Source of the DNA: Bacteroidaceae bacterium
GTDB lineage: Bacteria > Bacteroidota > Bacteroidia > Bacteroidales > Bacteroidaceae
DNA length: 64,000 nucleotides
Assembly: GCA_017633615.1 (NCBI GenBank)
Contig: JAGBPB010000077.1
Coordinates: 1-64,000, forward strand
Direction of reading: 5' to 3'
Position 1 is the first letter of the stretch. Each line of letters starts with the position of its first letter. Below the pieces are notes generated by a model. It worked only from the letters and a program-made list of their open reading frames with translations, was not told the DNA's origin and searched no databases. The translations under genes were made by a program, and so were the position numbers. Shown here in pieces: positions 1 to 8,137 of the stretch.

Positions 1-993
1 ATGGAGACACCTCAGATTCTTATCCATGCCAAGAAGATCTCACACCACACGGACCTGCTCCCAATCCTGGAGCCCGCAGTACAGAGCGGCCGTCCATTAC
101 TCATTATTGCTGAGGATGTTGACTCTGAGGCCCTGACCACTCTGGTTGTCAACCGTCTGCGTTCAGGTCTTAAGATCTGCGCCGTAAAGGCACCCGGATT
201 CGGTGACCGTCGCAAGGAGATGCTTGAGGATATAGCCGTTCTGACCGGTGGATTCGTAATCAGCGAGGAGCGTGGCGTAAAGCTTGAGCAGGCTACTATG
301 GATATGCTTGGCACAGCTGAGAAGATCACCATCACCAAGGACAACACCACTATCGTAAACGGTAAGGGTGAGAAGGCCAAGATTGCTGACCGCGTAGGCC
401 AGATCAAGGCTCAGATCAAGACCACCACAAGTGACTATGACAAGGAGAAACTCCAGGAGCGTCTTGCCAAACTGTCAGGCGGTGTTGCAGTAATCAAGGT
501 TGGTGCACCCTCCGAGACCGAGATGAAGGAGAAGAAGGACCGTGTTGACGATGCTCTGTGCGCTACCCGCGCTGCTATTGAGGAGGGTATTGTAGCCGGT
601 GGCGGTGTAGCTTACATCCGTGCCATCAGCGCTCTTGACAAGCTTAAGGGTGAAAATGCCGATGAGCAGACCGGTATCCAGATCATACGTCGCGCCATTG
701 AGGAGCCTCTGCGTCAGATTGTGTTCAACGCAGGCAAGGAGGGCTCAGTAGTTGTCCAGAAGGTTATGGAGGGTAAGGGTGACTTTGGTTACAATGCCCG
801 TTATGACCGCTATGAGGATCTTGTAAAGGCCGGTGTTGTCGATCCCGCCAAGGTAGCCCGTGTAGCTCTGGAGAACGCCGCTTCAATAGCCGGTATGTTC
901 CTGACAACCGAGTGCGTGGTAGTTGAAAAGAAGGATGACAAACCTATGCCTGCCATGAACCCCGGAATGGGCGGAATGGACGGTATGATGTAA
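1..993 (+). CDS. groL: Chaperonin GroEL, 3' part (5' end outside window)
   Basis: This is the C-terminal 330 residues of the 60-kDa chaperonin, the cytosolic ATP-driven folding chamber that works with GroES. The sequence enters in the apical domain ([35 protein letters not shown]) and continues through the intermediate and equatorial domains ([35 protein letters not shown]). It ends in the usual Gly/Met tail (GGMDGMM). Full-length GroEL is about 545 residues, so roughly 40 percent lies before the window. The ATG at base 1 is an internal or window-edge codon, not a true start. A strong terminator follows at 1011-1055. groES would be expected just upstream, but that is outside view. Confidence 0.97.
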   Translation: METPQILIHAKKISHHTDLLPILEPAVQSGRPLLIIAEDVDSEALTTLVVNRLRSGLKICAVKAPGFGDRRKEMLEDIAVLTGGFVISEERGVKLEQATMDMLGTAEKITITKDNTTIVNGKGEKAKIADRVGQIKAQIKTTTSDYDKEKLQERLAKLSGGVAVIKVGAPSETEMKEKKDRVDDALCATRAAIEEGIVAGGGVAYIRAISALDKLKGENADEQTGIQIIRRAIEEPLRQIVFNAGKEGSVVVQKVMEGKGDFGYNARYDRYEDLVKAGVVDPAKVARVALENAASIAGMFLTTECVVVEKKDDKPMPAMNPGMGGMDGMM

Positions 994-1010
994 TTCATCG
1001 TCCATCGTAT

Positions 1011-1055
1011 AAAAAAGTAATAGTGCCGTCTTAGGGTGGCACTATTACTTTTTTT
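1011..1055 (+). terminator. Rho-independent terminator after groEL
   Basis: A-rich left arm ending AGTAATAGTGCC at 1027, a 10-base loop, then GGCACTATTACT at 1038-1049 running into seven or more T. The stem is 12 perfect GC/AT pairs plus an A/T tract, so it could end transcription in both directions. It separates groEL from the purN promoter. Confidence 0.9.
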
Positions 1056-1058
1056 GTC

Positions 1059-1066
1059 TACTTTTG
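1059..1066 (+). promoter_or_regulatory. Bacteroidota -7 promoter element for the purN operon
   Basis: TACTTTTG followed by C fits the TAnnTTTG consensus of the Bacteroidota primary sigma factor. The expected start of transcription is about base 1073, which is the purN ATG itself, so the mRNA would be leaderless or nearly so. No convincing TTTG -33 element is seen at the right distance. Confidence 0.65.
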
Positions 1067-1072
1067 CAGATT

Positions 1073-1744
1073 ATGATACGATTAGCGATACTTGCATCGG
1101 CCAACGGAACCAATGCGCAGGCCATTATTGAGGCTGTGCGTGCCGGTAAGCTTGATGCCGATGTGGCCGTGGTGCTGACAAACAAGGAGGATGCCGGAGT
1201 TATAGAACGTGCCCGCAAGTTGGGTATTCCTGTTGAAATAGTGCCTTCAAAAGGCCACAGGAACCGTGCGGAGTATGATGCTCTTGTGGTGGAGACATTG
1301 AAACGTTACAGTGTTGATACCATTGCGCTGGCGGGTTGGATGCGTATATTGAGTGAGGTGTTTGTCAATGCATATGAAGAGCGGATCCTGAACTTGCATC
1401 CCGCTCTGCTGCCCAGTTTCAAAGGTGCCACCGCCATTGTTGATGCATATGAGCATGGTGTAAGGATAACCGGCTGCTCAGTTCATCTGGTAACCCCTGA
1501 GCTGGACGCCGGTCCGGTGATAATACAGGCTGCTGTGCCTGTAAACGGTACGGTCGATGAGCTTGAGGCTCAGATTCACCGTATGGAGCATCGTATTTTC
1601 CCGCAGGCGCTACAGTGGTTTGCCGAGGGGCGTATTAGTGTTACAGGGCATAAGATTAATGTTGCTCCTGCCACAGCCAAGGTTAACAGGATTGATTACA
1701 TAGAAGGTTGTCTGGTCTCACCGGCACTTGAAGAAAAAATCTAA
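1073..1744 (+). CDS. purN: Phosphoribosylglycinamide formyltransferase PurN
   Basis: Cytosolic 10-formyl-THF-dependent GAR formyltransferase, third step of de novo purine synthesis. The 223-residue product starts MIRLAILASANGTNAQAI (Rossmann-like phosphate-binding loop). It carries the catalytic Asn/His in LNLHPALLPSFKG, and the Asp loop in TPELDAGPVI. An in-frame TTG nine bases upstream lies inside the -7 promoter element, so the ATG at 1073 is preferred. It is the first gene of a tightly packed run: deoD begins 4 bases after its stop. Confidence in the identity is high. Confidence 0.95.
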   Translation: MIRLAILASANGTNAQAIIEAVRAGKLDADVAVVLTNKEDAGVIERARKLGIPVEIVPSKGHRNRAEYDALVVETLKRYSVDTIALAGWMRILSEVFVNAYEERILNLHPALLPSFKGATAIVDAYEHGVRITGCSVHLVTPELDAGPVIIQAAVPVNGTVDELEAQIHRMEHRIFPQALQWFAEGRISVTGHKINVAPATAKVNRIDYIEGCLVSPALEEKI

Positions 1745-1748
1745 GTTT

Positions 1749-2462
1749 ATGAGTAGAGAAGATACCCCCACAGCTCATATTGCAGCGCAGTATGATGATA
1801 TAGCCAAAACAGTTATAATGTGCGGTGACCCGCTTCGTGCCAAGTTCATAGCTGAGAAGTATCTTACCGATTCTGTTCTTTTCAATGAAGTTCGCGGTAT
1901 GCTGGGATTTACCGGTTATTACAACGGTAAACGTGTATCGGTGATGGGACATGGTATGGGTATTCCTTCGATAGGTATTTACTCATATGAGCTGTTCAAC
2001 TTCTTTGATGTCGAGAACATAATCAGGGTTGGTACTGCCGGTGCCATGAGCCCGGATATGCAGATAGGTGATATGCTGTTTGCACAGGCTGCATGCACGG
2101 ATTCTGACTACGGACATCAGTACGGTTTCCCTGCCAAGTTTGCTCCGATAGCCAGTTTTGAACTGCTTGAAAAGGCTGTGAATGTGGCACGTGAGAAAGG
2201 TTTCACGTTCCAAGTGGGCAACATATACAGTGCCGATGTGTTCTATGATGAGTCAAACATCCAGATGGAGTGGGGCAAGTTCGGTGTGAAAGCTGTCGAG
2301 ATGGAGGCGGCCGGACTCTATATCAACGCTGCTGCTGCAGGCAAGAAGGCTCTGACCATTTGCACCATATCGGACCAGCTTGTACATAGAAAGTACGCAT
2401 CGACTGAGGAACGCCGTTCCAGCTTTACAAACATGATGAGGGTTGCACTTGAAATAGCATAA
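1749..2462 (+). CDS. deoD: Purine nucleoside phosphorylase, DeoD type
   Basis: Hexameric-type nucleoside phosphorylase of 237 residues that cleaves purine (deoxy)nucleosides with phosphate to a base and (deoxy)ribose-1-phosphate. The family signature appears as CGDPLRAKFIAEKY near residue 30, VRGMLGFTGYY, GHGMGIPSIGIYSYEL, RVGTAGA, and the ribose-binding VEMEAAGLY. The Ser-Asp pair late in the protein (TISDQL) holds the catalytic Asp. The ATG at 1749 is 4 bases after the purN stop; the upstream TTG would overlap purN. Together with purN it links purine synthesis and salvage in one transcript. Uridine phosphorylase is less likely given length and motifs. Confidence 0.93.
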   Translation: MSREDTPTAHIAAQYDDIAKTVIMCGDPLRAKFIAEKYLTDSVLFNEVRGMLGFTGYYNGKRVSVMGHGMGIPSIGIYSYELFNFFDVENIIRVGTAGAMSPDMQIGDMLFAQAACTDSDYGHQYGFPAKFAPIASFELLEKAVNVAREKGFTFQVGNIYSADVFYDESNIQMEWGKFGVKAVEMEAAGLYINAAAAGKKALTICTISDQLVHRKYASTEERRSSFTNMMRVALEIA

Positions 2463-2466
2463 AAAT

Positions 2467-2883
2467 ATGAAGAGAAGTTTATTATTGATGGCCCTGATGG
2501 CATTGTTGCTGATTATGGCCGGTTGCATTAGGGAGAAAGAGTATGCCAGACCTGCTGTCTATGGAAAGATATATTGTACTACTTCAAATCCTCGGGTAGG
2601 TGATACTGTGATTCTCAAGGTTGAGGTTCCTGACGCAGGAAATCGCATATATCATGCCGATTATTATTGGAAATGCAGTGATCAGTTCAAACAGACGGTC
2701 AGAAAGACAGCTCCGGATAATTCAAAAACAATTACTGAGGCTCCTACATTCAAATGGGTATTCAAAAAATCCGGATCTTTCACTGTCACCATGAATGCAA
2801 AGTTCAATTTTTCAATGACAGACGCAAACGGTGCTTTGATAGGTGGAGCAAGTGCATCGGGTACAATCAAGATCAATCCCTAA
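2467..2883 (+). CDS. Small lipoprotein of unknown function
   Basis: A 138-residue protein with a classical lipoprotein signal: MKRS, a hydrophobic run, then a lipobox with Cys near residue 20 (LIMAGC). The mature part is mostly predicted beta strand (VGDTVILKVEVPDAG, FKKSGSFTVTMNAKF), which resembles a single Ig/PKD-like domain. I do not recognise a named family. It starts 4 bases after deoD and ends 9 bases before prmC, so it is transcribed with cytosolic housekeeping genes despite being an envelope protein. Its job cannot be inferred from these neighbours. Confidence 0.8.
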   Translation: MKRSLLLMALMALLLIMAGCIREKEYARPAVYGKIYCTTSNPRVGDTVILKVEVPDAGNRIYHADYYWKCSDQFKQTVRKTAPDNSKTITEAPTFKWVFKKSGSFTVTMNAKFNFSMTDANGALIGGASASGTIKINP

Positions 2884-2892
2884 AAGTAAGAG

Positions 2893-3726
2893 ATGAAAAA
2901 GTTGCTGCAGCGCATAGATGACGCACTGGGCGGCCGGTATGCTGCGGCAGAGCTTGAAACAATAAAAAGGGCGCTATGCACTGAACTGCTCGGTGTAAGC
3001 GTCCTTACATATTATACAAAGGATACTTTACAGCCGAACACTGAACGTGATATGCGTTTGGATGAGGCGCTTGAACGTTTGGCCAAGGGTGAACCGCTGC
3101 AATATGTAATGGGTTTAACACCGTTCTGCGGATTACAGTTTAAGGTTGATTCCAGGGTCCTGATACCCCGTCCTGAGACGGCTGAGTTGGTGGAGTGGGT
3201 GGCGCAGGATGCAGGAGAGAGTGGTAGCCTGGTTGATATAGGTACAGGAAGCGGATGCATTGCCGTAACGTTGGCTCATAATCTGCCGCATTGGAAAGTG
3301 CAGGGATGGGATATAAGCGACGACGCTCTTGAGGTGGCACGTGAGAACAGCCGCCTGAACGGAACGGATGTGGAGTTCAAGAGGGTGGATGTTCTGAAGG
3401 TACCTGTGGAGTCATACGGATTCGACGTGATAGTGAGCAATCCGCCGTATGTGCTTGAATCAGAGAAGGGGCAGATGGAGGATACCGTGTTAGAGCATGA
3501 ACCGCATACGGCGCTGTTCGTGTCTGATAATGACCCGTTGCTGTTCTATCGGGCTATAGCGGAGTTCGGTAAAAAGGCTTTAAGTGAAAACGGCAGACTG
3601 TATTTTGAGATAAACCCGTTGGAGTCTGAGGCGATGATGGAGTTGCTGTCAGGAGCGGGATATCATGATATGGAAATCAGAAAAGATATTTTTGGGAAAC
3701 AACGTATGATAAAAGCAATACTATGA
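2893..3726 (+). CDS. prmC: Release factor glutamine N5-methyltransferase PrmC (HemK)
   Basis: SAM-dependent methyltransferase that modifies the Gln of the GGQ motif in RF1/RF2. The protein has 277 residues. An N-terminal helical domain (about 1-75) is followed by the Rossmann methyltransferase domain, with SAM-binding LVDIGTGSGCIAVTLA near residue 115. The catalytic NPPY motif is at about 183-186 (VSNPPYVLESE). RVLIPRPETAELVEW is typical of the family. Its stop overlaps the recX start (ATGA), implying translational coupling. Confidence 0.95.
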   Translation: MKKLLQRIDDALGGRYAAAELETIKRALCTELLGVSVLTYYTKDTLQPNTERDMRLDEALERLAKGEPLQYVMGLTPFCGLQFKVDSRVLIPRPETAELVEWVAQDAGESGSLVDIGTGSGCIAVTLAHNLPHWKVQGWDISDDALEVARENSRLNGTDVEFKRVDVLKVPVESYGFDVIVSNPPYVLESEKGQMEDTVLEHEPHTALFVSDNDPLLFYRAIAEFGKKALSENGRLYFEINPLESEAMMELLSGAGYHDMEIRKDIFGKQRMIKAIL

Positions 3727-4193
3727 CTGAAACTGAAGGGAAAACACTGGCTGAACGGTACTGTTCAGGCGCGGAGCATTGCTGCCAGGAGGTAAGGGCG
3801 ATGCTTGAGAGACACAAGGCTGAGCCCGAGGAAATTAACCGCATTCTCAAATATCTTGTTAAAGAAGGATATATTGATGAATCGCGCTACGCACGGGCGT
3901 TTGTACATGACAAGGTGCGGTTTGCCAAGTGGGGCAGGAGCAGGATTGCCCAGGCTCTGTGGCAGAAACGCATATCTCAGGATGTTGCAGATGCGGCAAT
4001 ATCATCTATTGACGATGAGGAATACATGAATGCTCTCAAGGATGTAGTAAAGTCCCGTTACCGTACCGTAAAGGGAGCTACGGAGTATGAGCGTAAAATG
4101 AAAACCATGAAAACAGTCTGCGGGCGCGGATATGAACCCTCACTTGTACGTAAGGTTCTGGATATGCATGATGCTCCTGACATGATGTCTTGA
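3723..4193 (+). CDS. recX: Regulatory protein RecX
   Basis: A 156-residue, all-helical RecX protein, which in other bacteria binds RecA filaments and limits recombinase and co-protease activity. The tandem three-helix repeats are visible: an EVRAMLERH repeat, LVKEGYIDESRYARAFVHDKVRFAKWGRSRI (described in pieces, about residues 45-75), and ALWQKRISQDVADAAI. The ATG overlaps the prmC stop by 4 bases. recA is not in the window. Identification rests on the GYIDESRYARAFV and KWGRSRI signatures. Confidence 0.9.
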   Translation: MTETEGKTLAERYCSGAEHCCQEVRAMLERHKAEPEEINRILKYLVKEGYIDESRYARAFVHDKVRFAKWGRSRIAQALWQKRISQDVADAAISSIDDEEYMNALKDVVKSRYRTVKGATEYERKMKTMKTVCGRGYEPSLVRKVLDMHDAPDMMS

Positions 4194-4198
4194 CAATC

Positions 4199-4933
4199 AT
4201 GAATGATCCTGTTTATGGCAGTCCGCATCGTTACAGACGTCCCGGACTGGTACGCATGCTGCTGGAGTTTATGTTCCCGCACTATTGCAAGGTTTGCGGG
4301 CACAGGCTTGATCCGTCCGAGGAGCAGCTGTGCATCACATGCTTCTTAGGCATGCCGCGGCTTGAGTATTCCATGGAACGGCTCAACCCTACTGAGCAGA
4401 TTCTGATAACTGAAAAGAGTCTGGTTCGTGCCGTTTCATTGCTTCAATACAACAAGGAGAGCGAGTATCGCAATATACTTTTTCATCTCAAATACTGGCA
4501 CCATCCCAAGGTAGGAACTTGGCTTGCGCGCTTAGGAGCAATGGAACTTATGGAAAAGGGCTTTTTTGAAGGGATAGACTGCATTGTGCCGGTGCCTCTT
4601 ACACGCAGGAAAGAGATCCGACGCGGTTATAACCAGTGTATGTTTATAGCCAAGGGCATACGCAAGGTTACAGGGCTTCCTATAATCCGCAATGCCATTG
4701 TCAGGGAGAATGAACATACCCGTCAGGCCGGATTGGGTAAGTATCAGCGCTGGGGGAATGCGCAGGATCTGTTCAAGGTGGCTGATACTACGCTCCTGCA
4801 AGGCAAACACGCCTTGATAATCGATGATGTCATAACTACCGGAGCAACGTTGTGCTCACTTATTGATGTCATGGAACAGAGCATCCCGGACCTCAAGGTC
4901 AGTGTGTTTACCCTTGCGCTAACAAAATCTTAG
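4199..4933 (+). CDS. comF: ComF-family phosphoribosyltransferase-like protein
   Basis: A 244-residue ComF/GntX-type protein. An N-terminal zinc-finger-like cluster CKVCGHRL...CITC (about residues 20-45) precedes a PRTase domain with DCIVPVPLTRRKEIRRGYNQ and the PRPP loop ALIIDDVITTGATL. In competent bacteria ComF helps single-stranded DNA uptake; in Bacteroidota its role is unproven. An in-frame TTG at 4190 overlaps recX, and the ATG at 4199, 5 bases after the recX stop, is preferred. It is the last gene of the purN operon and is followed by a palindrome-rich gap. Confidence 0.88.
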   Translation: MNDPVYGSPHRYRRPGLVRMLLEFMFPHYCKVCGHRLDPSEEQLCITCFLGMPRLEYSMERLNPTEQILITEKSLVRAVSLLQYNKESEYRNILFHLKYWHHPKVGTWLARLGAMELMEKGFFEGIDCIVPVPLTRRKEIRRGYNQCMFIAKGIRKVTGLPIIRNAIVRENEHTRQAGLGKYQRWGNAQDLFKVADTTLLQGKHALIIDDVITTGATLCSLIDVMEQSIPDLKVSVFTLALTKS

Positions 4934-4956
4934 TAACTTTAACTGACGTTGAAAAT

Positions 4957-5034
4957 AGGCTTCGCCTCGGTAAAGACAAAACTCGGTTTTGTCTATATCA
5001 CTTCCCAATTTGTCGTAAACAAATATATTTGTTT
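4957..5034. repeat. Three small inverted repeats between comF and queA
   Basis: Within the 173-base gap are AGGC-TTC-GCCT (4957-4967), an 8-bp stem AGACAAAA-CTCGG-TTTTGTCT (4974-4994), and a perfect 18-base palindrome AAACAAATATATTTGTTT (5017-5034). None is a textbook terminator with a T tract, but one may end the purN operon transcript. The 18-mer is operator-like and lies about 30 bases upstream of the queA -33 element. Confidence 0.55.
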
Positions 5035-5065
5035 CCTCCACATTGTGAATTGATGAAAAAACAGG

Positions 5066-5098
5066 TTTGTTTTTACTCTCGGCTTGCACTAACTTTGC
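5066..5098 (+). promoter_or_regulatory. Canonical Bacteroidota promoter for queA
   Basis: TTTG at 5066-5069, a 20-base spacer and TAACTTTGC at 5090-5098. This is the best full -33/-7 match in the window. The queA ATG follows 9 bases after the -7 element. Confidence 0.8.
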
Positions 5099-5106
5099 AG
5101 CCTGAA

Positions 5107-6351
5107 ATGGAAGAGAACGTTAAACATATACGGATTAGTGAGTTTAATTATCCGCTTCCGGATGAGCGGATTGCCAAGTTTCCGCTGGCGGAGAGAGACA
5201 GTTCCAAACTGTTGCTGTATAAGCATGGAAAGGTATCTCATGATGTTTTCCGCAACCTCCCGCAGTATCTGCCGCAGGGGGCTCTGATGATATTCAATAA
5301 CACCAAGGTCATTCAGGCTCGGCTCCATTTCCGCAAGGAGGCTACCGGTGGGCCTAAATCAACGGGCGCTCTGATTGAGATTTTCCTTCTGGAGCCGGCG
5401 GAGCCTTCTGATTATCAGGTTATGTTCACTCAAACTTCCTCTTGCAGTTGGTATTGCCTGGTGGGCAATTTGAAGAGGTGGAAAGATGATACCCCGGTGC
5501 TTCGCCAAACTGTTCAGATAGGTGACCGTACCATTACCCTTGAGGCAAGACGTGGACCAGTGCATGGTACAAGCTACCGTATTGATTTCAAGTGGGACGG
5601 CGGCATAAGCTGGGCTGAACTGCTGGAGGCTGTGGGCGAGATTCCCATTCCTCCTTATTTGAACCGAGCATCGCAGGAGAGTGACAAGACTACATATCAG
5701 ACAGTATATTCCAAGATTAAGGGCAGCGTTGCAGCTCCTACGGCTGGACTTCATTTCACAGAGCGTGTGCTCAAGGATCTCGATGCTCACGGTATTGACC
5801 GTGAAGAGCTTACCCTGCATGTGGGTGCAGGCACATTCCGCCCGGTAAAATCGGAAGAAATAAGCGGGCATGAGATGCATACCGAGTTTATTGCTGTAAA
5901 GCGTTCCACTATTGAGAAACTGATTGCGCATGGCGGTGAGACCATTGCTGTGGGAACCACATCAGTCCGCACTATTGAGAGCCTTTATTACATAGGTGTT
6001 TATTTGAGCACCCATCCTGATGCTACTGAGGAGGATATGCACGTAAACCAGTGGACTCCCTACGACACCAACCCCACAATGTCATCAGTAGAAGCTCTGC
6101 GATACATTCTTGATTATCTGGACCGCCATCATCTTGATGTGCTCAAGACCAGCACCCAGATCATTATTGCTCCGGGTTACAAGTACCACATAGTAAAGAT
6201 GATGGTTACCAATTTCCACCAGCCTCAGAGTACCCTGCTCCTGCTAGTCTCCGCCTTTGTAAACGGTGACTGGAAAACCATCTACCGCTACGCCCTCGAC
6301 AACGGTTTCCGGTTCCTGAGTTACGGCGATTCCTCCTTGCTGATTCCCTGA
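5107..6351 (+). CDS. queA: tRNA preQ1(34) S-adenosylmethionine ribosyltransferase-isomerase QueA
   Basis: QueA transfers and isomerises the ribosyl moiety of SAM to preQ1 in tRNA anticodons, giving epoxyqueuosine. The 414-residue product has LPDERIAKFPLAERDSSKLL at the N terminus, MIFNNTKVIQARL, IPIPPYLNR and SVAAPTAGLHFTE, then HVGAGTFRPVK and the C-terminal NFHQPQSTLLLLVSAF. All are QueA hallmarks. An open frame extends upstream to 5029, but the promoter -7 element at 5090-5097 lies inside that extension, so the ATG at 5107 is the start. It is at the long end for QueA because of insertions near residues 85-135. Confidence 0.95.
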   Translation: MEENVKHIRISEFNYPLPDERIAKFPLAERDSSKLLLYKHGKVSHDVFRNLPQYLPQGALMIFNNTKVIQARLHFRKEATGGPKSTGALIEIFLLEPAEPSDYQVMFTQTSSCSWYCLVGNLKRWKDDTPVLRQTVQIGDRTITLEARRGPVHGTSYRIDFKWDGGISWAELLEAVGEIPIPPYLNRASQESDKTTYQTVYSKIKGSVAAPTAGLHFTERVLKDLDAHGIDREELTLHVGAGTFRPVKSEEISGHEMHTEFIAVKRSTIEKLIAHGGETIAVGTTSVRTIESLYYIGVYLSTHPDATEEDMHVNQWTPYDTNPTMSSVEALRYILDYLDRHHLDVLKTSTQIIIAPGYKYHIVKMMVTNFHQPQSTLLLLVSAFVNGDWKTIYRYALDNGFRFLSYGDSSLLIP

Positions 6352-6362
6352 TTACACAAAAT

Positions 6363-6391
6363 GGGAACGACTGTGCAATCGCCCTTTTTTT
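6363..6391 (+). terminator. Probable terminator after queA
   Basis: GGG-aa-CGA (6363-6370), an 8-base loop, then TCGCCC (6379-6384) and seven T. The stem is short and has a two-base bulge, so this is a moderate call. Confidence 0.5.
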
Positions 6392-6428
6392 GATACGGAG
6401 CAAAATAGGGTGAGGCGGCGTAAAAGCC

Positions 6429-6436
6429 TATCTTTG
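6429..6436 (+). promoter_or_regulatory. Bacteroidota -7 element for the HAD-etf-acd operon
   Basis: TATCTTTG followed by CAAT matches TAnnTTTG. The ATG at 6458 is 21 bases downstream. No -33 element is seen at the expected distance. No other promoter is visible before etfB, so the four genes to 10845 probably share it. Confidence 0.65.
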
Positions 6437-6457
6437 CAATCCCTAGAAGAGTTTGAT

Positions 6458-7315
6458 ATGGAAAGACCTACAGTTGCACTGATGTATGATTTTGACGGTA
6501 CGCTTTCACCGTCATATATGCAGGAGTACGATTTCATGGATGCCATAGGACTCACTGACAAGGAGTCATTCTGGAAGGAGTCACATGGTTTGGCAGAGAA
6601 GTGCCAGTCCAGTACAATCCTGGCCTACATGAAACTCATGGTCGATAAGGCCAAGGAGAACGGTATCAGCATCCGCCGCCAGCAGTTCGTGGAATTCGGC
6701 CGCGGAATAGGCTTCTTCCCTGGAGTAGAGCAGTGGTTCGACCTCATCAACCGCAAAGGTGTCGAGATGGGAGTAAACGTAGAGCACTACATAATCTCAT
6801 CGGGCCTGAAAGAACTCATTGAAGGCACATCAATAGCAAAGTATTTCAAGAAGATATACGCCTGCTCGTTCATGTATGAGAATGATAAGGCTGTTTGGCC
6901 CGCTGTGGCAGTTGATTTTACATCAAAGACCCAGTTCATTTTCATGATTAACAAGGGAATCTACAATATCTGGGAGAATGCCCGTATAAATGATTCCATG
7001 CCCGATGAAGGCCGTCCGGTGCCATTCCAGAACATGATTTATTTTGGTGACGGAGAGACCGATATCCCCAGCATGCGAATAGTCAAGACTGAAGGCGGTC
7101 ACTCAATAGCCATATACAAACCGCAGAATGAGAGCAGCCGCAAGCAGGCCGAGAATCTGGTACACCGTGGCCGCGTTAACTTTGCCTGTCCGGGCGATTA
7201 CCGTGAGGGCAGTGAGCTATACAATGTGGTGCTTGCCACGATAGCTAAGGCCAAGAGTGATTCAGAGTTCCATTATCTGGAGCGCAAGAACCAGAAATCA
7301 ATGCTTGAGGATTAA
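6458..7315 (+). CDS. HAD-superfamily hydrolase (phosphoserine phosphatase-like)
   Basis: A 285-residue haloacid dehalogenase-fold phosphatase. Motif I is YDFDGTLS near residues 10-17 with nucleophile and acid/base Asp. Motif II is the ISSGLKELIEG region, and the metal-binding motif IV is FGDGETDIPSM. The cap region between motifs I and II is helical, as in SerB-like type I HADs. The substrate cannot be read from sequence. The open frame extends to 6410, but the -7 promoter element lies in that extension, so ATG 6458 is used. It ends 12 bases before etfB, suggesting co-transcription, though no biochemical link to electron transfer is evident. Confidence 0.85.
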   Translation: MERPTVALMYDFDGTLSPSYMQEYDFMDAIGLTDKESFWKESHGLAEKCQSSTILAYMKLMVDKAKENGISIRRQQFVEFGRGIGFFPGVEQWFDLINRKGVEMGVNVEHYIISSGLKELIEGTSIAKYFKKIYACSFMYENDKAVWPAVAVDFTSKTQFIFMINKGIYNIWENARINDSMPDEGRPVPFQNMIYFGDGETDIPSMRIVKTEGGHSIAIYKPQNESSRKQAENLVHRGRVNFACPGDYREGSELYNVVLATIAKAKSDSEFHYLERKNQKSMLED

Positions 7316-7327
7316 CTCAATAGACCT

Positions 7328-8134
7328 ATGGATAAATTCAATATAATAGTTTTGGCAAAGCAGGTGCCTGATACACGTCAGGTGGGTAAGGACGCCATGA
7401 ATGCCGACGGCACCATAAACCGTGCCGCACTTCCGGCCGTATTCAATCCGGAGGACCTTAATGCCCTGGAGCAGGCCCTTGCCATCAAGGACCGTTTTCC
7501 CGGCAGTACGGTGACCATGCTCACAATGGGTCCTGAGAGAGCAAAAGAGATAGTGATGGAGGGTGTTTTTCGTGGCGCTGACGGCGGTTATCTGCTTACG
7601 GACCGTCTGTTTGCGGGTGCCGATACACTGGCAACATCATACGCCCTGTCAACCGCCATCCGCAAGATAGGCAAGTTTGACATTATAATAGGCGGCCGTC
7701 AGGCCATTGACGGTGATACCGCTCAGGTAGGTCCCCAGGTAGCCGAGAAATTGGGACTCAACCAGATAACCTATGTTGAGGAGATACTTGATATGGACAG
7801 CAAGAGTGTTACCGTAAAGCGCGTGATAACAGGCGGTGTAGAAACCGTCAAGGCCCCGCTGCCCTGCCTGCTCACCGTGAACGGAAGTGCAGCACCCTGC
7901 CGCCCCCGCAACGCCCGTCTGCTTATGGGTCGCAAGAACTATGAGGTACCCGCATGGACCGTTGCCGATGTCAACGCTGATCCCACCAAGTGCGGACTGT
8001 CAGGCTCACCCACCAAGGTAAAGAAGATTGAGAACATAGTATTCCAGGCCAAGGAGAGCAAACGCTATGGTGCCGATGAAAAGGAGATAGCCGCTCTGAT
8101 TGAGGAACTGGCCGTTAACCATATAATAGGATAA
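7328..8134 (+). CDS. etfB: Electron transfer flavoprotein beta subunit
   Basis: The 268-residue small subunit of the FAD/AMP-containing heterodimer that carries electrons between acyl-CoA dehydrogenases and other redox partners. Family features are IIVLAKQVPDT at the N terminus, NPEDLNALEQALAIKD and LTMGPERAKE. GGRQAIDGDTAQVGPQVAEKLG, the nucleotide-binding signature, lies at about 121-142. It lies 3 bases ahead of etfA and forms an obvious etfB-etfA-acd unit. Confidence 0.95.
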   Translation: MDKFNIIVLAKQVPDTRQVGKDAMNADGTINRAALPAVFNPEDLNALEQALAIKDRFPGSTVTMLTMGPERAKEIVMEGVFRGADGGYLLTDRLFAGADTLATSYALSTAIRKIGKFDIIIGGRQAIDGDTAQVGPQVAEKLGLNQITYVEEILDMDSKSVTVKRVITGGVETVKAPLPCLLTVNGSAAPCRPRNARLLMGRKNYEVPAWTVADVNADPTKCGLSGSPTKVKKIENIVFQAKESKRYGADEKEIAALIEELAVNHIIG

Positions 8135-8137
8135 GCC

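Noticed and set aside
1..3. ATG at base 1 as a start of a shortened groEL
   Set aside because: The frame begins mid apical domain; the missing N terminus is simply outside the window.
5042..5106. A preQ1 riboswitch before queA
   Set aside because: The transcript leader predicted from the promoter is only a few bases long and has no preQ1-type stem or C-rich loop.
5359..5931. A 190-codon minus-strand open frame
   Set aside because: Antisense shadow of queA with no motif or promoter.
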